A stretch of DNA of 64,000 bases from Haliclystus octoradiatus (lineage: Eukaryota > Cnidaria > Staurozoa > Stauromedusae > Haliclystidae): assembly GCA_916610825.1 (NCBI GenBank), contig OU744453.1, forward strand, positions 845,001 through 909,000. The letters run 5' to 3'. A program made the translations under genes and the position numbers. Under the pieces are notes generated by a model. It was given only the letters and a program-made list of their open reading frames with translations, was not told the origin of the DNA and ran no database searches. Positions 11,359 to 23,100 of this stretch are shown piece by piece (positions within the stretch are counted from its first letter, which is position 1; each line of letters begins with the position of its first letter).

Positions 11359-11955
11359 ATGGAAATGAAGAATAGTTACACACCGAGTCCTCCAACACAA
11401 AATAAATCAAGCAATAAAGGCAATTCATTTCAACGGCGAAGGCATTCCTTAGCCAACCCAAACAATTGCAGCGATAATCCTTCGCCTTCGTCGTCTCTTA
11501 ATAATAGAACTGTTGATCACCCTCGCAGATTAGTAGAACGAAGAAGCAGTCTTAATAAATATAATCCTTTACCAAATATAACAAAAGAAGAGACAAAAAG
11601 ATCCGAAAAAGAAGTTGTGAAGAAATATGTGTCTAAGAGTAATAATACCAGTACACATCAAGTTCACCCTCTGAAAATCAACCACAAAGAGCGAAAAACA
11701 AATCAAAATCCAAGAAAGTTGACCTTGGCTGTTAAATTATTAGATGGAAAACGAATAGAATTGGTTATGAATGAAACTAACACTATGAAAGAGCTTATGG
11801 ATCGAGTTAAAGCCAACATGCCATCGAATTCGAGTAAAGCAAATCTACGGTTTGTAATAAACGATTCGCCTTGCAGGAAATTAAAGGTATCTGAAAAAAG
11901 TATAATAAATGCTGGAATAAAGGATCGAACTGCAATTTTTATTGAAAGATATTGA
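11359..11955 (+). CDS. C-terminal UBX/ubiquitin-fold protein, UBXN10-like
   Basis: Single-exon frame of 198 codons. Residues 1-115 are basic, Ser/Asn/Pro-rich and likely disordered. From about residue 119 to the end (KLTLAVKLLDGKRIELVMNE and on) there is a ubiquitin-like beta-grasp fold. It has the strand-turn-strand opening, a helix (TMKELMDRVKANM), a strand (ANLRFVIND) and a final strand (GIKDRTAIFIERY). A disordered N-terminus with a C-terminal UBX-type fold and no UBA or SEP domain matches UBXN10, which recruits p97/VCP to cilia. The canonical FPR loop is not obvious (NDSPCRK occupies the place), so p97 binding is an inference. AATAAA signals lie at 12348-12353 and 12559-12564. It is divergent from CSTF1 and has an X-box-like site upstream. 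Confidence 0.72.
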   Translation: MEMKNSYTPSPPTQNKSSNKGNSFQRRRHSLANPNNCSDNPSPSSSLNNRTVDHPRRLVERRSSLNKYNPLPNITKEETKRSEKEVVKKYVSKSNNTSTHQVHPLKINHKERKTNQNPRKLTLAVKLLDGKRIELVMNETNTMKELMDRVKANMPSNSSKANLRFVINDSPCRKLKVSEKSIINAGIKDRTAIFIERY

Positions 11956-13031
11956 AAATGAGATTACTCATCATCTGAATAGTCTATGAGAATTATGTAC
12001 CCTAAAAATGATGGGGCTGCGGGGCCATAGTTATGACCTTAGCGCACTGTTCGTGCAATACAGTGCAATACTGATACATTTTCATTTCGTCAATAGATTA
12101 ATAGAGAGAATCCACGATAATCCATGGAGAAATGCAATCTATTTTCTGGCGTTACTGAAATGCAAATTTGAGATATTTGAACTTGGAACATATGCTACAA
12201 CGAATGACGAAAGAATAAACGAAATGAGTTCAGCGACAATTTTTATGATTTCCTAAACATAGGATGATTTATTTCAACCTTTTAAAGCTGGATATATCAT
12301 ATATCTATACGAGGATAATTGAAATATTAAGCTCGAAAAATCTGGATAATAAATGCTGTTCTTTCTTCTGTCAATTTTAATTTTGTTTGCTTGCGTAATG
12401 CTTATTAACTATTCTCTGTTTAAGCATTTCAAGGCGATAACATATTTTGAAAACGTTCTTACGGAAACCGCAGAAGAAAATGTAATTTAGTTCTCAAAAT
12501 AAGGTCAAGAATTTGGTTAGACTATGCAAAGGTCGGATTCCTCAAATACAATTTTTGTAATAAACATACACGTATAAAGTTCCGGAAATAGAAGGGAGGA
12601 ACACCGACACACATATATATATAAGGAATTGATTTACTTCAAAATGCGATTATATACTTTATGATAACCATGTATTCTTAAAATGTGTGTATAAATTTCA
12701 TTGTATGCACACTGTTGTATACTGTGATGTTCCCAACATATACTGAGAATCTATAGAATTGAAGAAGTACGTCGTCAAAATAAACAATAAAATTACATTT
12801 AACACAACATATTAACTAGTTATCAAGATATTGATTAGTTTCAAAATAAACAAAAGTGCCTTGCCTACGTCAAACACTTCAATAGAAATAACATTAGGTT
12901 ATCTGCAGATTCACTGCTGCATGATATAATAGTAAAGCCTTTTATGACAAATCGTTATAATAATAATACGTATAATATTCACTTCGCAATAGCAAAATAT
13001 CATAAATCAAAATGTCCATAAAATCATGAAT
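11956..13031. other. Intergenic / 3' UTR interval
   Basis: AT-rich, between the ends of two convergent genes. Poly(A) signals of the UBX gene are near 12348 and 12559. There is a short ATATATAT run near 12612. No further gene is supported. Confidence 0.5.
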
Positions 13032-13706
13032 TCAGTTTTGTGTGTTGCTTTTCAATTGTTTTCTGTAATCAATATGTCCAGAATTAACTTTGGATACATT
13101 TTTCTTATTTTCTATTTGTACTTTTGTACTTTTGAGTTGTTTCTGAGACCACAATGCCGGTTGCTCCGTTTTCTTTTTTAAATTTAGTTTTTCCACATCA
13201 ACAGATCTTTGCTTTGCTGCCTCACTGCTTCGTTTTGATTTGGCAAACCATTCTGGTTGATTTGTTTCCGATGCTTTTGTGGAATGTTTTTTCATTGCTG
13301 GATCAGTAAAACCTTGATTCTTTTTACGATCCGCCCAATCAGGCTTATTTTGCTGCGTTGTCTCAATGGAATTACTCAAAGATAATTTAGTTTTAGTTTT
13401 TTCTGCTAAAACCATATCATTATTATTTTCTTGTTCTGCACAAGTTCCAATATCTTCGTCGTATTTATTTCCCTTTTCGCCATCTATTACTTCGTTTTCA
13501 TGAATGTTATCGATAACATTATTCTCTTCTTGTTCGCCGTTTCCATTTTCACCCCCGCTTTCGACATAATCGTCTCCATTCAAACTCTCTTCTCCTGCTG
13601 AATAAACACGACCTTTTTCACGTGAAGAACAATCTTCATTTTCGCTGCTATTTTCATCTAAACTATCTCCATCTGATAATTGATGAATTGCATCTTTCTC
13701 GTCCAT
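13032..13706 (-). CDS. Uncharacterised acidic/basic protein with repeated P-x-W motifs
   Basis: Single-exon frame of 224 codons with a good start context (AAAAATGGAC). I do not recognise a family. Residues 1-100 are strongly acidic and Asn/Ser/Glu-rich. Residues 101-224 are Lys-rich. The basic half repeats a short motif, a proline with a tryptophan one or two residues on, followed by basic residues: KPDWADRKK (121-129), QPEWFAKSK (150-158) and QPALWSQKQLKST (182-194). It ends with HIDYRKQLKS (211-220), which faintly recalls actin-binding DFRxxL motifs; that is only a resemblance. No signal peptide or membrane segment. Probably intrinsically disordered. Length, start and the ordered composition change argue that it is real. 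Confidence 0.6.
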   Translation of the reverse strand: MDEKDAIHQLSDGDSLDENSSENEDCSSREKGRVYSAGEESLNGDDYVESGGENGNGEQEENNVIDNIHENEVIDGEKGNKYDEDIGTCAEQENNNDMVLAEKTKTKLSLSNSIETTQQNKPDWADRKKNQGFTDPAMKKHSTKASETNQPEWFAKSKRSSEAAKQRSVDVEKLNLKKKTEQPALWSQKQLKSTKVQIENKKNVSKVNSGHIDYRKQLKSNTQN

Positions 13707-15740
13707 TTTTATTTATATTTGTCACAACAAACAACGCTAATAAGGTGTCTCTTTATAAACGTAGAACTATTTTTCTTGAGAGATTCTTGTGGTATTATAG
13801 TTTATATGTTAATATCTTTTGTTATTCCCATCAACCACAATTGATCAGATTTGCATATGTTCTACTTGTATGCATCAAATGACTGGTGAACATAGAAGCA
13901 ACGTTAACGCAAACCCTCCGAAAAATATTTAGAACTTGCTTTTTCTTTTATTGTATTGATTAACCAACTCTGATCTGTTTTCCTGGTTATTGTTTGAATT
14001 TAAATTGATTACGCTATTAAGATCGTGTTTATTATTTGTTTATATTATTCAAATACTATATAGCAGGATTTGTATATATTGCTTATGTTGTATTGTTTTC
14101 ATGTTTTATCAGCTGCAAAAATCGAATACCAATAGATCCTCTGTATATATATTAATTCCATTTTATACTCGTTTTTGAACAATTTCTAATTTCAGCATAT
14201 TAAAGTTGGCACTGGAACTTTATGACAGTAAACACCATACCCAGACGGTTAAATATATACATACTTGAAGCGGCGAATGTTTTGCCGAGTCGAAGGAGCT
14301 AAAAACAGGGAAGCAAAAATTATAGTCAATTCAATATTATGCTACACATTTTATGTAGAAAATATTATGTCATAATATATTGAAACGCGCCTCATTCCTA
14401 AATATATTGTTCTAGCGAATTTCGGATTGTGGAAATATTCTTAAGACAGGTGCACGTTGTGATGATCACACAAAATGTATAGACATAATTTATAGCATTA
14501 CACTCACAGATGGGTAAAGCTTATTTTGGAACACAATAATTTAGACATGCTGAGTATAACATAAATAATTGATTTGAAATTTTAAGAAGACTAAAATGAC
14601 TCTAATTCTATTCCTAGCCGTAACCCGTAATTCCTCGTGTAATTCCCATAGGAGTCAGCTGCAATAACTTTTAGCGCAAATACATGCATTTATGTGGGGC
14701 TACGTGAAGATGATGTGAATTGTTGACTGTGTTGTCTGAAAAACCAAAATGTTTATCTACACTTCACGCTAATCAAATATGTAAATTTAAATTGATTTAC
14801 TCATATGGTTGACCAAACTATTTCCTTAATAACGAAGAAAAAATGTCGCATTCGATGTTGCCTATATTTATACTTTACAGAGGACTTTAAAAATAAGAGT
14901 TATTCTTGATTACTGTTACCAAGATATTATAATTGAACCATATATTATATTATATAATGGTTTTATTTATTATATTATATAATGGTTCTATTAGAATTGA
15001 GACAAAGATACCCCCCGAAGACACCCTTACCGTCTGATGATCGTGAAACTTTAACTTATGTGTATATTTGCAACCTTTTTTACTTTCTGAGGCTGTATGT
15101 AATAAGTGACATTTCATATAGTGTGATAGTCGGTCATAATGACAAAACATATCATGATAGTATCTTTTCGGGAAATCTTCGCCCCACTGAGCATAATAGA
15201 ATTCTAGAGATATTATTTCCCGTCCCCAATGCCGTGATAGGCCAAGGACGTGATCACAGTTGTGACCAATACCGTTCTGAGCTTTGAGCAGAGGTTCATG
15301 AAAAATGGATGTTCATCATGGCGTCCGAACTGGACTGATGTTTTCTCCTTTTCTTTCTCATTCTATACGATGTTTACCTTCACAATTTCAGGCGAAAAGT
15401 AAATTAGTATTGAAGAAATACTCAACTAAAGAAGATAAAAGAGAAAAATTGTGAGTTTTAGTAGGATAATTAGCTAAATAATATCTTTGAAGTCCAGTCT
15501 CTCTCTCTGGGCTTGAAATTGTAATTTTTGAGTTGGACTGAATTTATATGGTTTTTCTTTAGTGCAGGTGCTATTTCTTAATTAAGGAAAACCAAACAAT
15601 TTATTCATGCAGTTTCAAATATGATAGCCTAGTGCTTAGTTTTAGCCAAAATTTTGGTATAATTTGAAAAATGAATAACCTACGAACTAGTAGGCTAGTC
15701 CTACTACTTTTTTAAAGTTTTAGTTTAGTTTAGTTTAGTT
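13707..15740. other. Intergenic region between divergent genes
   Basis: About 2 kb of AT-rich DNA upstream of both the 13032-13706 gene (minus) and the ATP10-like gene (plus). There is a local duplication of TATTATATTATATAATGGTT near 14945-14987 and a TTTAG-rich run at 15711-15740. A 101-codon frame at 14982-15287 matches nothing known. Confidence 0.45.
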
Positions 15741-18700
15741 ATGCAGTGCGTTGAAACTTGTAACAGACTGACTCAAATTACACGGAGAGTCGGAGGCAAA
15801 AATGAAATACCATATGTAAGAAAATTTGCAAGTTCATTTCATAGTGGAATCCTTGAATTTGGAACGCCAGATATTTACGCTAAAATTACGCCACGCCAAA
15901 TCAGCTTTTAAGAATACGCCAAAAAGACCAAATTTAGTAGAAAACTATAGAAAATTATCAAATTTCCACGCCAAAGAAATTAAATTGGCGTAAAATCAAC
16001 TCATTTCTGACTTACTGATATATCCGGCGTAACATACATGGATTCCACTACGGAGTGCATTAGACAGTTGATATCACATTTTAATTTGTTGAAACACAAA
16101 AGTTGTCCTTATTATTTATATTTTCATTGTATTTCAAATTGCATTTCGAAAATAATTAGGTTATCTAATAACAACATTGATTTGATGTGTCGATTTTCTT
16201 CTAATTAGATTTAAAGAGATTAAGAAAGGATATTTTCACCATGTAACAGGTAGGGAAACCAACGAATGTCCATAACGTAATTCATGTATTTTACGCTGGA
16301 TATATATGGCGAAAATTGTAGCTGATTTTCTATAGTTTTCAACTATTTGTTGGCACAACTTGGCGTATTTTAAATGTTGACCTGGCATGGTGTGAGATTG
16401 GCGTAATACCTGGTTTGCAAGTAGGCCTACAAGGAATGCACAAAGTGAAAGACTTTCATATAATGTTTTCATGTTTGAATATTGCTGAGGAATGGAAATA
16501 CAAAGTTTGGCATTATTATTCATATTTGAAAATTTAAAAATTTACTGAGTTCATGAACTATAAGAAAATAATCAGTAATCAATTATTGAGTAAAGATTAC
16601 TCACAGCCCTGATGAACAGACCATGGGCAGGTCATGAAATGTCCATGCCCTTACAAAACAGCCATTTAATATTCATGAGCAGTTCATGAATTTTCCTATA
16701 GTTCATGAACTCAGTAAGTTTTTCAAATGATTATCAGGGCAATCTACCATATGCTCTATGTCAGTTAAAAATGGCCTTTCAGACATCATTATTCATTTAT
16801 AGGCCCCATCAGGGTGTTCCTTTTGCTCTAGAAAACAAAATCAATTGATTTAATTTACTATTTATTATAGACTATCAAAAATCTGGAGGAAAGCAATCTC
16901 TAGCAAGCCAGCATTTGATACCTTCAGCTGTGAGTTTCAAAATGATGTTATACACTGTCGTTACGCTATTCTGCATTTCAAAATACTTCTAATAATCTCT
17001 ATGTTGGATTATGAATGAGCTTCTATTTAATATATTTACTTTAATATAAATAATAAAAGCAAACCAATGTGGGCCTCAACAATTATTTCCAGTATTTCCT
17101 CTACTAAGTTAAAATCTCCTCTACCAAGATAATGATAATAATAATAATATGAGTATTTATAAAGCACCCTTTACAAGAAAATCTCCACGATGGCGCTGTA
17201 CAATGCAATAAATAAATAACGTTAAGAATTATAAAGTAATAAAAGTCAGAGAATCAGACAGTCATGTTTGCTACTTGAAGTTTCACGCCGAGGCAATCAT
17301 CAGGCAATCTATTCAATGATAAAAAAACACTATACACTATAAAAAACACTATAGATTGCCTGATGATCGCCTCGGCGTGAAACTTCAAGTAGCAAACATG
17401 ACTGTCTGATTCTCTGACTTTCATTATTTAAGCTTTGCTATATTTTTCATTGAGCTCTATGTTCAATCAGTAAGACAACGTTTTACAAATAACGTTAAGA
17501 ATTATATACAAATATTTACAAGTTCGCTAATGATAATAGATCAAACAATTTTAAAATTAAAATCAATAATTATATAAGGAATTAAAAAGGTTATAGTGCG
17601 ATATACGCTTCTCTAAAAAGTTCAGTCTTGAGCTTCTGTCTAAAATTAGCAAAAACGTTGCAATTCTTTATATTTACTTGGTAATTAAGATGGCTCAATT
17701 ATGATTTCAAATTGTTTAATTTTAATCTACGATATATTGATTTAATACTTTTGACTTTTAGAGTGCTGTGCTATTTCCAAATGTAGAAGTCAAATCATTA
17801 TCAGGATTAAATTCTTCCTTAAAGAATAAAATTACTGGAAAAGTTACTCTGCTGGTTTCATGTTTGAGAGCAACGGGAATGGCAAGTGAATTACCTTTTT
17901 AAAAGCATCCATGTCAACACATCATCATTTATAACAGATAACAGATCACTTTGTATAATTCAACAGTGATGATAGTGACATTATTTTAATTGAAAAAGGT
18001 TCTCACAATTCAGGTTCTCAGGTTCTTGTGAAGCCATGGAGAGACACCCAGATGTACATACCCCAGCGAAAACAGTTCAGGAGTTCATGAACGGTTCAGG
18101 AACTTTGAATGTCCCAATGAACTTTTTATGCACATTTTCTTGGTCTCATGAACGGTTCATGAAATTTAAATGTCCCAATGAACTTTTTATGCACATTTTG
18201 TTGGGCTCATGAATGGTTCATGAACAGTCCCCAGTTCATAAAAATTTGGGCAATTTCACGTTCTGTTCACAAACGTTTCTTCACACGGTAAGGCATTCAA
18301 CCAAATCTCAAACTAAATACCATTTTTCCATTATTACTATAATTTATTATTTAATTTCTTTTTAATTTATAGACAATGTTTCCGCTCTATCGACAACCAT
18401 TTTTGGAAGTGTTTGAAGGGAACAGTAAAATATCATACAAGCAAGTTAGTGACAAATAATATCCAATAGAATAATGTTGTTTGTATATGCAATCAAGTGT
18501 CAGTCAAGTCACAGTCCAGGCTCAGGCTTTTTCATCAAAATTTGAATAGCAATGATAAGGGACTGGACCTGGTTCTCGTGTATATTCCAAAGCAGGAATT
18601 ATAATAAAAAAATAGAAGATCATTAAAATGTTTGTCTCTGACTCCCGCCCCTGACTCACAAAAATTCACTCCAGTCCCTATTTTAAAATATGCAGTGGAA

Positions 18701-20129
18701 TCAACTGAGGTCCAGTGCGGCTCCTGTTGAAATATGGATACTCCTGCCAAAGTATGAGTTTGACTCCGGCTCCTGTACACGTCTGACGACACTTGGTGAT
18801 GTTTTGTGCCTCCAATAAGAGGGTGACATGTCGTCTCGTAACCAGTTCATGATGTTATTTGTAGCTGACATCATTAGCCTATTACACAGTTAGTGGAATA
18901 AGAACACTAAATTACGATTCAATATTATTATCTTGTTGATGTGTAATTTGCTTCAGTAACGATAAGGCTACACTCTCCATTGTTACATATCTATATCTGA
19001 CGTGTTTGTTTGTTTGTTTATTTTACAGCTCAATATAGTCAATCAACCAATTGTTAGATATTTTTCATCGTCAATCATTCGTTCATTGAAGAAGCAAACG
19101 CCCATTGAACAGCATGTAACCATAGATAATGATTTTCTATTTTTTTATTATAATTCCCATTTTAAAATATGCACAGGAACCAGTCCTTTATCATTGCTAT
19201 CCAAATTTTGATGAAAAACCTAGGCCTGGTTTCAGTGCCTATTTTAGAATAGGGACTGTTACAGTCAAACCTGTTGTAACGGTCACCTCTATATCGCAGC
19301 CACCTGTCTATAATGGTCACTCTGACATGTCTAAAATTGTATTTTCTATTGAATCAAACCTGTATATAAAGGCCACCTGTCTATAACGGTCAATTTATCT
19401 ACCAATGTAGCTGGCTGTTATATACAGGTTTCACTGTAGTCAGTTCAGAGTATCATAGTGAGAAATCTAGATTGATTGAATTTTCAATGGGAATATTGCC
19501 TGCTAAGTCTATATACAGATTGTAGATTTGTCATAATTACATAATATCAATTCTTACCATGTTCAAAAGGACATTGCGCCTTCAATGTTTCCATAAATAA
19601 AAGTCTTGTTTCTAATACAGTAGGCTTACAGTATTATTTATTTGATGCCGTTGGTATTACAAATTTAAAATGATAGATATTATCTAAATTAAATAGTTTG
19701 TTGTTATAAATTTTCATTTTGTATTTTGAGGAACTTCCAATATGAGTCATAAAATACTGAGTAACATAATTTTTCTAACTTGACCTCCAAGTACAGGTGG
19801 TCATTATTCAGAGGTGAGCGTTGCATCAAATTTAATTAACTGTTCAATGCTACCAACCATACATCGTGAAACGTATGATTGGAGGTTTAACGTAGATCTT
19901 TTTTGATGTGTTGTGATATTATTGTTTGCATTGTTTGCAGGAATACTTTTTATGTCATTTTGGGGCTGCCAAAGAAATCCAAAACGACTTATTTGGTAAC
20001 ATCCTTGTTGCGCATGCCTTTTTATTAGATACCGCTGGTAAGATTCGATGGACTTGTCATGCTAAACCAACGTCAGAAGAGATTGAACTTTTAATAAAAT
20101 TTACGAAGGAACTTAATAATCGACCTTAA
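15741..20129 (+). CDS. ATP10: ATP10-type mitochondrial ATP synthase assembly factor
   Basis: Six coding exons, all in phase: 15741-15843, 16871-16929, 17762-17881, 18373-18444, 19029-19115, 19941-20129, giving 209 codons. ATP10 family proteins assist assembly of the membrane Fo sector of mitochondrial ATP synthase at the inner membrane. The N-terminus is Arg/Lys/Ser-rich without acidic runs (VRKFASSFHNYQKSGG), as expected for a mitochondrial presequence. The core contains GKVTLLVSCLRATGMTMFPL and RQPFLEVFEG. The C-terminal family signature has HFGAAKEIQNDLFGN, a hydrophobic AHAFLLDTAGKIRWTCHAKP and an EEIE helix. The intron after 17881 starts GCAAGT, a GC-AG intron. The exon 1 donor (CATA|GTGG) coincides with the first bases of a MITE, so exon 1 is the least certain part. 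AATAAA overlaps the stop codon (20128-20133). Confidence 0.82.
15844..16048. mobile_element. TA-flanked MITE (GTGGAATCC ends)
   Basis: A 205-bp element begins GTGGAATCCTTG and ends CATGGATTCCAC, bounded by TA at 15842-15843 and 16049-16050. The inside repeats GGCGTA/TACGCC. TA duplication and short inverted ends are typical of Tc1/mariner-type MITEs. A diverged relative lies at about 16280-16425. Confidence 0.75.
16280..16425. repeat. Diverged relative of the 15844 MITE, opposite orientation
   Basis: Contains TTTTACGCTGGATATA, TTTTCTATAGTTTTCAACTA and TTGGCGTATT, which in reverse complement resemble the interior of 15844-16048 (AAACTATAGAAAAT, AATACGCCAA). Ends are not intact. Confidence 0.5.
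16530..16740. repeat. GTTCATGAAC-rich inverted repeat
   Basis: TTTACTGAGTTCATGAACTATA near 16540 and TATAGTTCATGAACTCAGTAA near 16696 are inverted copies. Between them lie TTCATGAGCAGTTCATGAA and CAGCCCTGATGAACAG, answered by ATTATCAGGGC at the right end. It belongs to the dispersed palindrome family also seen at 18061, 31560, 43649, 49560 and 50080. Confidence 0.65.
17125..17245. repeat. Dispersed repeat with GCGCTGTACAATGC
   Basis: An (AAT)n-like run leads into TATTTATAAAGCACCCTTT and GCGCTGTACAATGC, a pattern common in dispersed invertebrate repeats. ACGTTAAGAATTATA occurs at about 17219 and again at about 17491, bracketing the hairpin at 17244-17420 as direct repeats. Confidence 0.4.
17244..17420. 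repeat. 67-bp near-perfect inverted repeat (hairpin)
   Basis: The left arm 17244-17310 (AGTCAGAGAATCAGACAGTC at its outer end) pairs with the right arm 17353-17419 at 66 of 67 positions, with a 42-bp AT-rich loop. It is in intron 2 of the ATP10-like gene, so the transcript could fold into a long double-stranded stem. Confidence 0.9.
18050..18260. repeat. GTTCATGAAC-family repeat, internally duplicated
   Basis: CCCCAGCGAAAACAGTTCAGG, then two tandem versions of CCCAATGAACTTTTTATGCA each followed by a CATGAACGGTTCATGAA-type palindrome. It shares the CCCC-GCGAAAA-CAGTTCA end with the compact element at 43649-43734. Confidence 0.6.
18510..18625. repeat. Left arm of an inverted repeat pair flanking ATP10-like exon 5
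   Basis: CAGGCTTTTTCATCAAAATT, GAATAGCAATGATAAGGGAC and AATTATAATAAAAAAATAGA occur here and in reverse complement at 19125-19235, over about 100 bp with modest divergence. Confidence 0.8.
19125..19235. repeat. Right arm of an inverted repeat pair flanking ATP10-like exon 5
   Basis: Reverse complement of 18510-18625, with TCTATTTTTTTATTATAATT, TTTATCATTGCTATCCAAAT and TTTTGATGAAAAACCTAGGC. It begins 10 bp after exon 5 (19029-19115). Confidence 0.8.
19262..19436. mobile_element. MITE-1 (CAGT...AAACCTG ends), TA duplication
   Basis: Starts CAGTCAAACCTGTTGTAACGG and ends TACAGGTTTCACTG between TA dinucleotides (19260-19261, 19437-19438). The inner motifs CACCTGTCTATAATGGTCA and AAAGGCCACCTGTCTATAAC repeat. 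Same family as 32326-32502 and 43921-44097. Tc1/mariner-type MITE without coding capacity. Confidence 0.88.
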
Positions 20130-23100
20130 TAAAAAGCAAATGATATTCCCTATTTTGATGAAAAAGATCTAGTCTATATTAATAAATTTAGAATCTAATA
20201 TTTAAGAATTGAATCACTTTGCGTGATTTGCTATAGTTATAAAGGTTGCATATTTGAATTGAAGATATTTTTATTATTTTTTATTAAAAGTTCGGCTTGC
20301 TTGATAATAATTTCATTAGTATTATCTGTGTCAAGTCTTCAACTGCATTAATGCGGTCATTTTGAATACTTAATTTCTTTTGCTTTGCTGCCAAACCCGA
20401 GTGTTGTTAGGGTCATATTATTGGCGAGGTTTTTGCAAGAATTTTGGCAACCAGCACAAGGTCTTTTGAAAAACGTTTTAAATAACAGTTCACGCAAAAT
20501 TATCTAGTATTCCTGAACTGAAAAATGTTAGAAAAACTGCCAGCTAAGACACTTTGAATAAATAGTATATGATACATTTCTAGTTTGCTTCTGTTAATTA
20601 TAGGAATTTAATACAACATTATCGGACATTTGATAATTGACATTTTGGTTAAATGTTGAAGAAGCAAGTTTGCTTTTTCTTTTTAATGATGTTTATATCT
20701 TTATGAACGATTGACTAATTTAAATATTGTAAATGTTTTTAATTGATTTTGTTCGTACGATAATTTATATTGTAGTTGAGGCAACATAGACAAGATAAAT
20801 ATATACTGTATGCAAATAAGCGTTCTTTAGATGATCAATCCTCCAAACCAAAAGTATATTCAGGCTGACGCTTTACAATTCAATATTTCATGTGAAACCG
20901 AAGAAGATGCTTCGACGGGGCTATGGGTAAGGTAGTATCTTTTCATAATGTTTTTATCGTGAATTGTCTAATATTTACAAGTTTCTTGTGTATTTGTGGC
21001 GTTCTTTGTGTAGTAAATAAATGTTAGGCGTAAAAGGGATGGCACATTCCTATAATGTGACTGTCTATACTACTACTACTTTCCTGTGTATGTGTCACAT
21101 GCCTAATATGGGATGTCCCTCATATAATACTGTGTCCATATGCAGCTTATCTATTAACAAGCAATTATAGTGTAGGTCCAAAACCTTATTGGTTTAAATA
21201 ATTTAGCTACAAACAGACAATACTATTAATATAGAGATTCAATAGACTGATTTCACAAATAAAAATTATTGTTTTCAATTTGATTTCTATGCAACAATAA
21301 CATAATTGAGGTTGAGAATTTGTCACGCGTATAAACTAGTTGTAAGTTATAATATCAATAAACTTTTGACTGGTGAACTATGATTCAATTATTGGAAAAA
21401 CCCACAAGCAAATAGTAACGATAGACCAAAATGATGTTCACACTGACCGACGGAAATACCCAATTTTCAACGCATCGAACGCAGAACACACTGGAGGCCA
21501 CACTATAGGCTAGCCACAATAGACTGAGTTACGGATCACGGCACGTGCCAAAATGAACAGATTAAAACTCAGATTGTCTTTAGTTAGATTATTGGCACTG
21601 TTACAATTTAATGTTGCAATAGGGGTATCAAATGTCATTGGGGTAAATTTGTTACCCTCACCACGCCCTGTTGCATCGTTTGCATGTAATAATCAATTTT
21701 GTCATGGGTTAATTATTGCCCTTTTATTATTATTTCAGTGATGTGTAAATGTGCAATGATCCCAAATGATGATGATGATGATGATGATGATAACTCTATT
21801 TTCATCAATTAGGGATAAAAATCTTGACGTCATACATAGAGTGACTGACTTACTGAGCTGTACCATATCGGATCGCATGTCTGATGCATGTAAAATGATA
21901 TAACAACTTCTATACAACGGGCATATAGTTTAGACTAACTTGGCAAACTAGCAGAATGATGAGAGAGTTGATTTTCTCGTTGTCCTATATCGACTCATAA
22001 AAACTAGACAATTTACCTAAGTCATTGAATGAATGGCTACTGTTTCAACAGTATTGAAGAGGCATTAGTCTCATGGGATGAAGCAGAAAAAAGACAGTTT
22101 TGCCAAAAACTATGAAGATATGGCGGATATTCCAAAAACACACACCGTTGCTATTCATGCAGTGCGTACATTGATTACATTGTAGGACGATTGATTGAGG
22201 TCATAAGGATGACAATGATAAATTCAGTCATCATAGGACATTTATTTCAATCAAATCATACACGCATCATCGCATACTTCAGTTCATTTACTATGACAGT
22301 GCCTACCGAGTGCCCCGCCCAGAATCTACATAGGGTGCAAATGCCCACATGTTGATATATGACAGTGTCATACTGCGGGGTCTAAATAATGTATCTATAT
22401 GGATAAAGTAATAACACGACAAAGCTGATACGTTATAGATATTATCCAACAGAAGACAATCGCTAGGCTTTACAAATAATCCGTACATTTGGATATATAC
22501 CAGTATATATACTTAATTGGTTACGTTGAATTTTCGATCGACCCACAAGACGATTTCTATGATATACATCTGCGCTCTAATGTCACCTTCCCGAAAGGGA
22601 CCTCGACTATAGGGTGGTCTACACTGTTTCAAATTTCACTTGATTTTGTCAAGTAGATTTAATATGGAGAACGCGTAATACAATACGATACAACGTTATT
22701 AATTCTTAATTTCATTAGCTATAATTATTTTAATTTGATCGACGCCCTTTAGAAACAGCAGAACATTTCAATTATTTCAGCTGAAATTTTCCAGCTTTTG
22801 CAAGCAAGAAACTGCGTAATACTCCATCAATCAAGTATTTGCTACGTATTTAGGAGTCAAATAATGATATTTTCTGTCAACAATTATTTCAAATCTAGAC
22901 AGCCTAAAGGGACCTCAAAGAAACACAATATCCTTCATTGATCTCTTCTCTTTTTATATTTATCACGTATTCACTTCAGTAACTTAATATGGTAAAACAT
23001 AAAATATTAAGCAAGAAACGAAATGTGAAAGAACTGCAAAAGTGTCGGCCATTTAACTACTTGACCTTAAACATTTTCACATAAAAACGAAAGTGGAAAT

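Noticed and set aside
12008..12256. 82-codon frame after the UBX-domain gene
   Set aside because: Lies in the 3' UTR before the AATAAA signals and has no recognisable features.
14982..15287. 101-codon plus-strand frame upstream of the ATP10-like gene
   Set aside because: It starts within a local AT-rich duplication and the sequence resembles no known protein. Not supported as a gene.
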